From positions 7,169,243-7,233,242 of the forward strand of contig CM026425.1 in assembly GCA_014871385.1 (NCBI GenBank): a stretch of DNA of 64,000 nucleotides, given 5' to 3'. Under the pieces are notes generated by a model. The model saw nothing but the letters and a program-made list of their open reading frames with translations, searched no databases and had not been told where the DNA came from. A program made the translations under genes and the position numbers. This DNA is from Ceratodon purpureus (Eukaryota; Streptophyta; Bryopsida; Pseudoditrichales; Ditrichaceae). Of this stretch, positions 47,601 through 57,832 are shown one piece after another (positions within the stretch are counted from its first letter, which is position 1; every line of letters begins with the position of its first letter).

Positions 47601-49121
47601 TTTTGTACTTTATGATGTTGACATTTATATTAATCTTTATGATTGCAGTTTCTCTCCTTTGAGGAAGAGGCTTCTATGCCAACATGCAATCTGTCTGAGA
47701 CAGTACACAACAAATGGCTGCAAGCATCTGGGAATGATATGGTGGATCTCTACAATGCCACACTTGATGACTATTGCAGAGCCGCATTACAGTCAACACA
47801 ATATCACAACTTCCTCAAGGGGCGTATTGGTGGACAAGGGCCATCTCGGAATGTGTTGGCGCTTCGTCTCGCTACTCGTAAGGGTAACCCTGTAAAAGTG
47901 GCGCAGATTGTTGGTCAAATTTCAGGCGAGGCCGGTTTGAATTCGAGGTTGCCTCATCTTGAAGGTGAAAACATTTTTGGTTCAGCAAAGAGGAAGTTAG
48001 ATTTGGCTCCTGGTGATGATGATGATTCACATCGCCATGACCGAGTGAATTTCACTCTTCCCAAGTTAGGGAAAAATATGACGCCTGGACAAAGCCGGTC
48101 GTTGAATCAGAATTCCACCACAAGCAATCCTTCACTCACTGAAGGCTCTGTAGAAGGACTTGTGGTTACTCGCAACGGCCTTCCAATCCGTGAGACTCCT
48201 TGTTACAATCCCATGGACTGGCGGATTGAAAGAATTTCACCTCAATCCAAGGACCAATGCAGAGGCTATAACAGCGAAGGCAAGAGATGCAATGCGGTGA
48301 TGGCAAAGTATCGAAGGGCTACAGCTGCTCCAACATTTACTGGCCTTCAAAGGAAATTCAAATCTCAAGATACGGAGCAGAAGCAGTTCTGGTTTTGCCC
48401 ATCCAAATTGGCAACTTGTGTAATGGGGAGTCGATCTAAGTCTGTTATGCATTATCCTATTGTTCCTAATGTCTGGCCTATTAAGGAGGGGACTAATTTA
48501 TCACAAGCAGAGGTCGACAGATTGGAATCTGCAGGTTTCATGTTGGAGGAGGATCACCTTCTTCCATCTAAGGGGATTGAAGTTGACAAGGAGGATGTCC
48601 ATCGGCCTAAAGAGAAGTCCTCTGATGCCTTTCATTGGAGCAATCCTATCTACGCTCCAACTGAGCCTGTTGATGGTCCAAGACCTCCTAAGTCATCTGG
48701 AGATTACCGTCCCACCATGAGAGATGGTAAGAAATTCAAGAATGTGTCTGAACCTTCACCTGAGCATGTTGCCAAGTTTGTCAAATCAATTACCACCGAC
48801 TGCTCTGTGGTAAAATATGTGAAGGTTCCATACCCAGGCTATGGAGTTGTTTACACTATCCACACTCCTGGCTCCATTGCCAAGAATCAATTGTATGAGG
48901 TTTCAATTGGAGATTTTCCTGCCTGTACATGCCTTGATTTTATTACTATGAAGACCACAGCCCTTGGTCGTGGTCAGAAGAAGTGGATCCTCTGCAAGCA
49001 CCTTTATTGTCTTCTTCAACGATACATGGGATGTACGGTGGACGATAAGTTCATTCACCGGCCAGCTTGGACATTCAATGAAGTTGGCATGCTTTTAGAC
49101 AGATGGAATTGGGAGATCTAA
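44615..49121 (+). CDS. MULE transposase with SWIM zinc finger, intact, two exons
   Basis: Exon 1 44615-46903 and exon 2 47649-49121 join in phase 0, giving 1253 aa. The N-terminal third is acidic and Ser-rich. A Cys-rich DNA-binding-like cluster follows (CLGHLRCLNPTCPHL...CSVLCRFC...CTCRMF, about 345-410). The MULE catalytic domain has AVCDMQSET (D613), FKGFMADSAQANFNAVRSIFG (D649), the C/H motif CQFHW, and a C-terminal Glu candidate in NLSETVHNKW (E780, in exon 2). Near the end is a SWIM finger with Cys1189, Cys1191, Cys1212, His1214 (C-x-C-x20-C-x-H), a common partner of MULE transposases. It should bind the terminal repeats and catalyse cut-and-paste with 9-bp duplications, matching the element's ends. 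The exact assignment of the DDE residues is inferred. Confidence 0.85.
47203..47430. repeat. Three tandem ~82-bp units in the transposase intron, each with a palindrome
   Basis: Units begin GGCATCCAGTGG at about 47205, 47285 and 47368. Each contains TGTTCTGTACAGA. Three more palindromes (47054-47067, 47118-47131, 47179-47192) stand just upstream in the same intron. Confidence 0.75.
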
Positions 49122-49544
49122 TTCTTTATTTTGTTCACAGTATCTTTTATCTTGAGAGTATTCTAAGGATGCCTTATCGCTATAAGTATAGTGTTAGAAG
49201 GTCTTAGAGAATGATGCGTATGTTTCATTCTCCATTCTAGTATTAATTGGCAAGTAGTTTGGATTTGATTGGATTTGTGCCAATTAAATAAGCATCCTTC
49301 ACTATTTCTTGTAAGCCATATATTATCTATATATCTCCTTATTTGCTGTTAGCCTCTTATAATTTACGTATCTTCTTACTCTTTGTAAGCCTTTTATAAT
49401 CTATGTATCTTATTTTATGTCCTGTAAATTCATACCTACTACCTTTTATGTGTACACTTGGAAACCTGGCCCTTGAAATATTGGATGAAAATCATTCGGC
49501 GCAAGTTTTCAGTCATCAGTGATGCAAATTTTCATTAGGTCGTA
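49122..49544. other. Transposase 3' UTR and MULE right subterminal DNA
   Basis: AT-rich, with imperfect repeats of a TGTAAGCC...TTATAATCTATGTATCTT type at about 49310-49420. No gene. Confidence 0.45.
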
Positions 49545-49640
49545 CTTACTATAATTAAATAAATTTCATGAGCCATGAGCGTAAAAAGTACGCTCATGGC
49601 TTACAGCTCATTGCTCACTGCTCATGTCATAGCCTCCCTC
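49545..49640 (-). repeat. Right terminal inverted repeat of the giant MULE
   Basis: Read inward it starts GAGGGAGGCTATGACATGAG and continues through ATGAGC-type repeats to TTTATTTAATTATAGTAAG, mirroring 15776-15865. Confidence 0.8.
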
Positions 49641-49734
49641 TTTCTTTTTTCTCCAGTATTTCTTTTTTCTCCAGTATTTCTTTTTTCTCCATTAAGGGGG
49701 TCCAGCTCAAAAGCACAAAATGAAAATGAAGTGT

Positions 49735-49797
49735 GTGGCTGCTGGGATTCGGGCCCAGGTCTCCACGGCCACAACGTGGAATTCTCACCACTAAACT
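49735..49797 (-). tRNA. tRNA-His(GUG) 3' portion, gene split by insertion (arm A')
   Basis: Contains part of the D arm with the A-box region, anticodon loop TTGTGGC, a T arm GGGCCCGAATCCC and the 3' acceptor strand CAGCCAC. The matching 5' strand GTGGCTG is missing here and lies at 52724-52747 with the start of the D arm. A non-functional, interrupted gene. Confidence 0.75.
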
Positions 49798-50293
49798 CAG
49801 AAACGCCATCTTCGGCTTAAGTGGAAAGAAGAGAACACAAACGGGCAAAAGCCCGGGAAGGCCCAGAGGGCCGCCACGCCCCACACAGACGGGGAGCCCA
49901 CCCTCGCCACTAAGGGTGGGGCAAAAGAGAGGGTCCGCGGAGGCTGCCCCGCCCTCGCCCTGCCCGCACCCTCCCTGCTCCACCCTGGCCCAGGCAGCTT
50001 CCCAATCGGGCTCCCTCGCCGTTGCCTCACCCGCCCTGTCCCCTCGACCCGGGCTCCTCTCCCGTCCCGCTCCCCATCATCGCCTTGGTCCACAGCCCGA
50101 CTCCGCTCTCTATTATTTTTTTAAATTTTTAAATTTTTTTAAATTTTTTGAAGACACGTAATCGTATTAGAATTACTGCAAAGAGGTTCTCTATTGTTTG
50201 AAACTCAGTCGTCTGAGTTGAGTCATAATTAAAAAGGGATATAACATTATCATCATGTCTTCGTCTTCCATGTAATGGAAGTATCATGCACCT

Positions 50294-50670
50294 AAAAAAA
50301 TAAAAAATTCAATTGAAGTATCTTGTCTCTGCGGCGTAGCCGCAGTAGTTCCCTACGCCGGAACGGCGTCTTAGGGTTGATGACTCCTTTGTCGAATATT
50401 CTTCATCCTCTTTGGGTTTATAACATGTTTTGGGTTTTAGGTTTAGGGTTTAGGGTTTAGGGTTTAGGGTTTAGGGTTTAGGGTTTTAGGGTTTAGGGTT
50501 TAGGGTTTAGTTCCCAAAATACTAACCAAAACATGTCATAAACCCAAAGAGGATGGAGAATATTCGACAAAGGAGTCATCAACCCTAAGACGCCGTTCCG
50601 GCGCAGGGAACTACTGCGGCTACGCCGCAGGGACAGGATAGTACAATTGAATTCAGTTTATTTTTTTATT
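50294..50670. mobile_element. Fold-back element with central telomeric repeats
   Basis: Two inverted arms of about 140-155 bp (50294-50431 and 50512-50670) are highly similar (shared GCGGCGTAGCCGCAGTAGTT and CTTAGGGTTGATGACTCCTT). They enclose about 80 bp of TTTAGGG repeats. Nested in the 1,056-bp MITE. No clear target duplication was found. Confidence 0.75.
50432..50511 (+). repeat. Interstitial telomere array (TTTAGGG)n
   Basis: About eleven units of the plant-type telomere repeat, with a few variants having one more T. Flanked by inverted arms, not at a chromosome end. Confidence 0.95.
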
Positions 50671-52397
50671 TTTTTGCGTACGGGTATGTGCTCGGGAACG
50701 TGGGAATGTGCTTGGGAACGCGGGTATGTGCTTGGGAACGGGAAGGGCCCACGAAGGGGGCGAAAGCCACGAGCCCTAGCTTGGGAGCGGGACATGAGCG
50801 GGGAGCGGGAGAGCATCGGGGAGCAAAACGGCAGCGGGGAGCGGGACGGGAGCAGAGCCCGGTCGAGGGACAGGGCGGGCCTGGCAGAGGGTGCGGGCAG
50901 GGCCAGGGGCGGGCAGCTCCGCGGACCCTCTCTTTTGTCCCGCCCTTAGTGGCCAGGGGAGCCCACGGCCGAAGCCGGAATGATAGAAGGGAGCCAACTA
51001 CCATAAAACTAATTTGAAAACTGTCAATGCAGACAGAGAGCAAAAGCTGTCAATGCAGACAGACAAGGAGCTAAAAATCAAGCACAACCGGGGTTGAAGC
51101 TAAAGTCACATCCAAGACCATCTGAGGTCAGGGGAACGAGATCCAGCGCAGAGCCGGCATCATAACAGAGTAATACCATCATCTAAGAGGCCAAAAACTC
51201 CAAGTGAAGGCGAGGAAAGCCCTGCCCTGAGACTGTGCAAGCAGAACTACTCTACCAACCAGTCAAATATTTAATGCTCGCAAGATCTGAGAGATCAGAA
51301 GATAACTGATTGCCAGTCGGAGCAAAGGTCCACTAAGCCGGAACCTGAAAAAGACTCGTTAAAACTAGAGCCACGAAACCCTGCCCTGGGATAGGAAAAG
51401 TGGATCAGTTCAACTATGAAGCCAAGATCCTGAAGCTGAGAGCTTTGAAGAAGATCCGAAAGCTTGCTAGAGCTGAGAGCTCTGAAGTAGACTGAAGGTC
51501 AGTCATGAGCTTGAAGAAGTCCTCGAATTCTCCTCTTTGATGTCGACGGCCAGAAGACAGGTCCTCAGAGCAAGAAGACAGCAAAAAGAAGGTCGGAGTT
51601 GAAGTCGTCCACATGATCACCCGAAGACGAATCAGCGTGTGTGGTAGAAGAAGCCAGAAACAGAGGGTCCCATGCAGAAACAAGAACCTCCAAATCTTGA
51701 AGCAAGAAAATAAGAGCAAAGGCGTCTTGCACGCCTGCTCTGCAAGAACGTCTCAAATTGTCCCCACCTTGAGAGAACAAAAACAACCTGTGAAGCTTGG
51801 TTGCTGCCGAGGCATGCATAGCGCAATGCCAACGGCACTTGAATGAAAGAAATCCCAAGAAAGTGAGCTCCGTCTTGAAAGACCACGGCTACTCCCGTAG
51901 TCTTGAAACACCACGGCTACTCCCATCGTCTTGAAACTCCAAGTTCATCCTCCGAGTTGAAGCGATAAAGAATCCCACCTCCGGTCGACAGTGCTGCATA
52001 GTCATTGAGGATGTCTCCTCTCAGTCTTGATGCGCTCGCGTCTGGTTGAGTTCAACAAAAAGAATAAAGAAACCCTTGCGATGGGGTTGGTGGTGAAGAG
52101 CTAGCTCACTCCGACTCTGCTCCTACCGGGTCGAACAAAACTACATCCCTTTACCCTCTGCACCAACCTCCATAACTCCAAGAAAATCTGAAATCCTATT
52201 CTGTAAGGGAAAATAAGCTTAAACTAAATTCTCCCAACCCAACGGAGATGAGGATCGAGCAAGAAAGAACTACAGCTTCTCAGAAGCCACAAAAAGATTG
52301 AAGAAACCCTCCACCCTCCAGACTTCCTGTCCTCTCTCTCCTCTGCTTACCACTATACTACAACTAATTTAGGGTCCATCTGCTGAACCGAGCGAAA

Positions 52398-52722
52398 CCT
52401 TCCCCCGCCTCTGTGAGAGGAGAGCAGTGACCCCGCCTCTGCGAGAGGAGAGCAGCGACCCCGCCTCTGCGAGAGGAGAGCAGCGACCCCGCCTCTCCGA
52501 GAGGAGAGCAGCAACCCCGCCTCTGCGAGAGGAGAGCAGCGACCCCGCCTCTGCGAGAGGAGAGCAGCGACCCCGCCTCTGCGAGAGGAGAGCAGTGACC
52601 CCGCCTCTGCGAGAGGAGAGCAACGACCCCGCCTCTGCGAGAGGAGAGCAGCGACCCCGCCTCTGCGAGAGAAGAGCAGTGACCCCGCCTCTGCGAGAGG
52701 AGAGCAGCGACCCCGCCTCTGC
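52398..52722. repeat. 28-bp minisatellite, about 12 copies
   Basis: Unit of the type GACCCCGCCTCTGCGAGAGG plus AGAGCAGC. It creates artificial repeated frames on both strands. It lies in a roughly 500-bp insertion present only in this repeat arm. Just before it (about 52346-52372, minus) is a tRNA-Asp-like 5' half, GTTGTAGTATAGTGGTAAG. Confidence 0.85.
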
Positions 52723-53386
52723 CTTCTCACCACTAAACTACAGCCACATTTTGGATGAATGAAGAGATGATGACGTTAGTCAACTAGGTCAAACTCATCT
52801 TTTGGTTCCGGAAAGTGGATGAAAATACACCCAAGTCACACTTATGTAGAACCTTCAAATCCCCACCGGGGCTAAAACACAAAAGAACACAAGCTCATAA
52901 CAAAGCGGTATCAAGACCGCCTAGAGGCCACAAGCTCGAGAGCTTGGAGCCGAGGCCCTGCTTGTCGGCCAAGATCCAAAAAATGCGGCAAGATCACATA
53001 CCACTAGCAAGCAGAGTCCGGGAAAGGAGAGTTGACAAAAGATGTGATCGTGAAAATGAAACTGCTCCTTGAGATGCTCACAATCAAACAAAGCAAGCCA
53101 GTGCAGCTAAGTCGAAGAGACCTAAAGTACCCCTAGCATCAACCTTGCAAAGCCTCAAGAAACTATCCTGCAAAACCTCACAAAGAAGAAAGGAAGAGCA
53201 ATCTTGTCTGATGAGCTAACTCCGCTAAGTAACCACCTCCACTCACGTCCATCTTGAAAGTGGCATAAGCACACTAGAGCTCCAAAGATTCTAGAAACTA
53301 GCATCCTCGGAGTAGCACCAAACACCACTTGAGTAAAGATCAAAGGAAGAACAAAAAGAAGAAACTACATCCATAGTCGGCTTGCA

Positions 53387-55034
53387 AACACAGAAGAAAC
53401 TACAGCCTCATAACGCTTTCATCTATTCCATTGGACAGCTCTACCTAATGAGTTCTCGCACTTTGCAATATGTAGAGCCGATACCCAGGTCCCCTTCAGC
53501 CCCACGGTTGAGCTGTATGCTCCAACACTTGGCTTTCTTGCTTTGAATTCTCCTACCCTATTTGATATGCATTTGTATGTCAGCCTCTCGAAACTTCTCT
53601 TTAACGCTGAGAACTTGAGCATGTGCCTTGCTGCGCTTTTCAAACGACTCATTCTCTCTCCATGCATCTACAACACTCACGTCCGCATTCTCTCGTCTTC
53701 CCCTCACGATGCACTCCTTCTCTCAACCGAACTTGATGCTCTCGTGTCCCAACCCCACTTCATGGTCTCCCTCTCTTATCTACTCATATTGTTGTTTTCT
53801 TATTATGCGTTGGTAAGTGTGATTTGGAGAGAAAAGAAGATCATAAGGCCATGCAAGCTGCATCTCATCCAATTCCACTTCTAATTTTGTACTATTTAAA
53901 TGCTCACAATACATGAGTCTTCACTATACTCCTCACAAGTACAGTCAGGTACACTTCATTTATGAATTCTTGCCCCCAGCCTTCCCTACTCGTCACTAGT
54001 CCGAAGACTTTTTTCTCCACTATCAAATGCAATACCATTTTGGGATGAAAAATTTAAATCTCATAATGGGCTTCACATGGCCGTGCCGCCCCCTCATGCT
54101 TATTGCCACTGCTCTCCCGATTGAGGGATATACCATGCCCAATTTCTCAATGCAGGCATGCTCTACACATACTTGCCAACAAGGTTCCCGAGCCGTAGGA
54201 CATCTCCTCTGCTCCTCTGCCCTGCATTTCCCAAAATCCATGGGATGCACTTAGTAGACAAACTTCTCTGATTCTGCTCAGTTATGCCCAGTAGCTCAAG
54301 GAGGGGGTATTTATTACTGTGAGATTGCAGAGCGCCGCTGCCCATGGGATAATCTAGGTGGACCTATTCTGCATAGATCTGTGTTAGCAGTGTTGTGACA
54401 GGGTGGTCGTCTAAATTGCGAAGTGACTTGGTAGCGGAAGACAATGTGCTGCACAACTTCGGTCAATCTTCAATAACTAATTGCCTCCTCTTCCCAAAGA
54501 ATTCTTAATCGTTTATTCTTTGTGTCGCCATGCTACGTATTTGTAGGCTTTGTGTAATAGTTTGATGATTCATGATAGCATGTTCAAGAGACAAAGGTTT
54601 CAGCATGTGCAATTCGAATTTTTCTGCAAAGTACTCTACTCTGCAAATCGATTCTGCTGCAAAGCGAGAAATTAATAATCTTCATATCTCTTCTCAGCAG
54701 TTTGGTAGCAATTCAAGGGAGTTCACTGGTTTTGTTCCTGAATTTTTTTCTCTATAGACTCTGATTTAAGAACACCTAAAAGAGGTCTTGGCCGAAATGG
54801 AGTGCTTGAAGCAAACCTCTGCCTGCAGCGGACCTTGGTAAGGTTGTCTGTGAACAATGCAAACCGCCTCAGTCAGTGATGTCACATATATTTCAAACAG
54901 ATCGTCTCCGACAACTCCTCACTCCGAATATACTTGGTAAGTTTCATATCCATATCTTCTTTGGTCGAATGTTACAATCAATTCTCAAATGTTTCTTCAA
55001 TTCTCATAGACTTAATTGCAATCTACAGATCATC
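53387..55034. other. Spacer between inverted repeat arms, no gene seen
   Basis: No recognisable coding sequence. Short frames without domains. It ends where the Tc1-like pseudogene starts. Confidence 0.45.
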
Positions 55035-55995
55035 ATGCGCACACGAACATTGAGCAATCATGAGAGGGGTGTAATCATAGAGTTGAGGAATGCTGGGATT
55101 AAATCTGGACGAATTGCAAAATTACTACGAATGCTTTGTTCTACCGTTTCCACGGTTTTGATTAAGTGGAAGAAATTTGGGTTGAATACCACTCAGAAAC
55201 CTAAACCGCGACCACCAAAGCTATCTAATTGTACAGTTAGGGATCTAGCACGCCTTGTTCGTAGGGATTGTCGATTAAATTTAGTATCAATTGCAGAGAG
55301 TTTTGGTGTTCATAGAAACACCATCCGCAAGCACATCCGACAACTTGGATTTGGAGGTCGAGTAGCTGTAAGGAAACCTTTCCTTAGTGTTATTCATAGA
55401 AAAAAGAGATTAACATTTGGTCGTAGATATAGGCATTGGACAGCCGAGGATTGGTCAAAGATTATCTAGAGCGATGAATGTTCTTTTGAATTAGGTAAAG
55501 ATTCTCAACGGATTCGAGTTTGGAGGAAAAGTCATGAAAAATATGTGGACCAATGTCTTGCGCCAACATTCAAATTAGGGAGAACATCCGTTATGGTGTG
55601 GGGAGCATTGAATTTCACAGGTTTTGACAAGAGTCCTCTCGTTTTTTTACCAAAAGGGGAGCAAACAACAATTTCTTTTGTGGAACATGTCTATGATAGT
55701 GTTCTCTGTGGCTTTTATTTCATGCAGGATGCATCACATGAACTTCTCTTACTGGAAGATGTGAAGTTCAGAAAGCTTAGCACGATACACCCTAAATCCC
55801 ATTGAGAACCTTTGGAAAACCATGAAAAACAAGCTTCGTTATTACAAGAGATCGAGCAAGAAGGAGGAAATGAGGGCACTCATTCAAGTCATTTGGAATG
55901 GCATTTCTCTTGAACAACTCCAACGGCTGATTTAAACCATGCCTAGACAAATGCAAGCTGTGATTTCAGCAAGGGGGGGTAGCACTAGATGGTAG
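55035..55995 (+). pseudogene. Tc1/mariner (IS630-type) transposase, dead copy
   Basis: The N-terminus is a helix-turn-helix pair (RTLSNHERGVIIELRNAGI...IAKLLRM and SIAESFGVHRNTIRKHIRQLG). The DDE domain starts at WSKII, is cut by a TAG (55467-55469), and continues SDECSFEL (first Asp), GRTSVMVWGAL and YFMQDASHE (second Asp). LNPIENLWKTMKNKL follows in another frame (55790-55840) and the frame ends ARGGSTRW. The stop and at least one frame change inactivate it. No terminal repeats were identified. Confidence 0.82.
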
Positions 55996-57432
55996 GTAGT
56001 TTGCACGTTAATTGTACAATGCTTCATTATTTTGAATTTTTTATGTAAGTTTTTCTTTTGTAAATAAATTACTCCTCAGTAGGAACCCATAGCAACTTTT
56101 GGTTTGAAAATCAGACTGTTTTTGAGCATGATACAGCTTTGTCAAGTTCATGAACTTCCATGTGCATTTCGGCTGCAGACAAGAATTCGTAAATGAAGTG
56201 TACTTGACTGTACTCTCTCTAGCCATGTTTGATGCATTTTCTTGACTTTGAACAAAACCTAAGTTTGGGTCTCCAATGATGTCTGCTAGTATGTCTTCTA
56301 AGCTAGTTTTTGCATGGTTGTTTTCATGGATGGATAGGTTGTGTGAAGTATAAGATTAAGATTTTGAAGTGTGTGTATATCTCTTTCCAACATTGTAAAT
56401 GTAGGAATACACTATAGATGCCCTCGTTAAGTTGGACCTCAAGAGTCCACCATATGCGGCTTGCATTTTTCTCCAATCGTGCTTCCGTTGTATTTCATCC
56501 TTTGGGCTTTTCTGTTGGGATGGAGATGCCATGCAGGGCATCCGCCATTGGCACTCCTATTATACTGGATTCCCGAGATAGAGAGTGTGAACGCAGAACA
56601 GGGTCTTTCCGAGGATAGAACCGTGGTAGATAACGAGGGAACCTCTGATACCCAGGGTCGGCCTTGGTGGTTGGACGTCAGGGGCGGGTGTCTCAAGTAT
56701 TGGACATCGCAGTTAGGGTTAGGCTGAGCCCCGTGGGGAGAAGGTCGAGGAAGGGAACAACATTAGCTGTCGTAGAGGAAGTCTGAGAGTTGATCAGAGG
56801 GGAGAGGGAACGACCAGAGAGGCCATGGTGTCTTAGGCAGAGGCGCAGGGACGGCTTGTATGCATAGAAAGAGTAAAGGACAAAAGAAGGAGGTGAGAGC
56901 AGTCAAACAGACAATTCATTGAGACAGGAAGCAAACAGGGGTTAAGAGAGCGACAGCAAGAGGGAACGAGTTTAGCATCAAAGGGAGTCTTTCATAACAT
57001 TGTAGCTAGAGTGCTGAGTCAATACAAAAACGGAGGGTGTCCATGGTCCTAAGGCGGCACTGAGGCTTAGCCTAGTCCTAAACTCCTACCAAAATTACCC
57101 AGAGGAGAGAGAGAGAGAGAGCTCCTAACTACGATGCTTTTTATACTAATTTGGACGTCCTTGAAGCTCGCTGTTCACTGCAGTCTAAGTCGATGTTGCC
57201 GTCCACGACTCTTAGTGAGATGGCTGTTCTAGTAACAACTCCCTTCGGCCCAACATATTCATGCTAATGTAGTCTTAGGAGTGCTAGACCTTTCAAGGCT
57301 CGCACCATCTTTAGTACTCCCTCAACTCCAAAGTAGTTACGCTAATGTAGTCTCGAAAGTGCTAGTTCTTTTGAGGTCCGCACCGTCTTTGGCAATGCTT
57401 GTTCCTCACATGGACCTTCTGATCGATTACTA
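55996..57432. other. Intergenic DNA with a (GA)n tract and a small tandem duplication
   Basis: A (GA)n run lies at about 57107-57120. A tandem pair of roughly 78-bp units (GCTAATGTAGTCT...GCACCATCTTT) covers about 57262-57395. 56400-57100 is mid-GC sequence without a recognised domain, possibly old transposon remnant. Confidence 0.4.
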
Positions 57433-57832
57433 CATTAGGAGAAAAATCAGGTCACAAAAAGGCCGTGTAAGCGGCACGTGAGAGAAAAAAACGGGCGCTG
57501 CCCGCGTACTTTTTGACATGGCATGTGAGGTGCCACCTTGCTGCCAGCAACCGCCACGGGGGTTCGAACCAATGACCTCCGAGGGAGGCGTGTGGAGGGC
57601 ACATCTACAGTGTCGGGCTGACACAACCTGCCCACTTGGGACCAAAGCCCGAGCTGAGGCATTCATGTCTCACCTACTATTCCGAGGACCTTTGTTGTGA
57701 GTGCGCCACGCAGTTCTGTGCGGGCAGCAACTCTGGCATCCGTTGCCAGCGGCAGAGGTGCCCAAAGTAGGGAGTTCACCTAGAAAGGGCAGGCTTACAC
57801 GGCCTTATTTTGAGCTCATTTTTCTCCTAATG
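57433..57832. mobile_element. 400-bp element with inverted ends CATTAGGAGAAAAAT
   Basis: 57433-57447 reads CATTAGGAGAAAAAT and the right end is its reverse complement. Similarity extends further inward (AAGGCCGTGTAAGC on both sides). It contains GGGGTTCGAACC, a pol III B-box-like sequence. No target duplication was found. Confidence 0.55.

Larger units (their letters stand above)
15776..49640 (+). mobile_element. Giant Mutator-like element (33,865 bp) with cargo genes
   Basis: Flanked by a perfect 9-bp duplication TTTCTTTTT (15767-15775, 49641-49649), the hallmark length of Mutator-like insertions. The first 21 bp at each end are co-linear inverted repeats with 15 matches (left GGGGAATGCTAGAGC..., right, inverted, GAGGGAGGCTATGAC...). 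Both lead into arrays of ATGAGC-type repeats and a shared TTTATTTA...TAGTAAG stretch, extending the similarity to about 100 bp. The reverse-complement copy of the flanks at about 61.25-61.75 kb has no insert. Inside are a full MULE transposase gene, a ParB-methyltransferase gene, a coiled-coil/RING-like gene, a small membrane-protein gene, captured tetraspanin and peroxidase fragments, a network of 14-bp palindromes, and a nested Gypsy element. Intact frames suggest recent activity. Confidence 0.88.
49902..50957. mobile_element. MULE-type MITE, 1,056 bp
   Basis: Flanked by the 9-bp duplication GGAGCCCAC (49893-49901, 50958-50966). Inverted ends are CCTCGCCACTAAGGG and CCTGGCCACTAAGGG, and similarity continues for about 180 bp. 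The corresponding site in the other arm (about 61090) has a single GGAGCCCAC and no insert. No transposase inside. The GC-rich arms surround a nested fold-back element. Confidence 0.82.
49650..53386. repeat. Right part of inverted repeat arm A'
   Basis: Reverse-complement homologous to 59016-61284. The outer parts (49650-49800 and about 52750-53386) are almost identical to the other arm, including an 85-codon frame (52815-53072 versus 59330-59587) whose coding value is doubtful. The inner part inside the split tRNA is more divergent. Extra insertions present only in this arm are 49902-50957 and about 52230-52723. Confidence 0.8.

Noticed and set aside
46904-47648. The palindrome cluster as a CRISPR array
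   Set aside because: Repeats are 14-bp palindromes with irregular spacing, plant nuclear context, no cas genes.
49735-49797. The tRNA-His segment as an LTR primer-binding site
   Set aside because: The match covers about 63 nt including the anticodon and D arms, far longer than a primer-binding site, and the missing 5' half occurs nearby.
52353-52762. Repeated 111-126-codon frames on both strands
   Set aside because: Produced by the 28-bp tandem repeat, which reads open in several frames.
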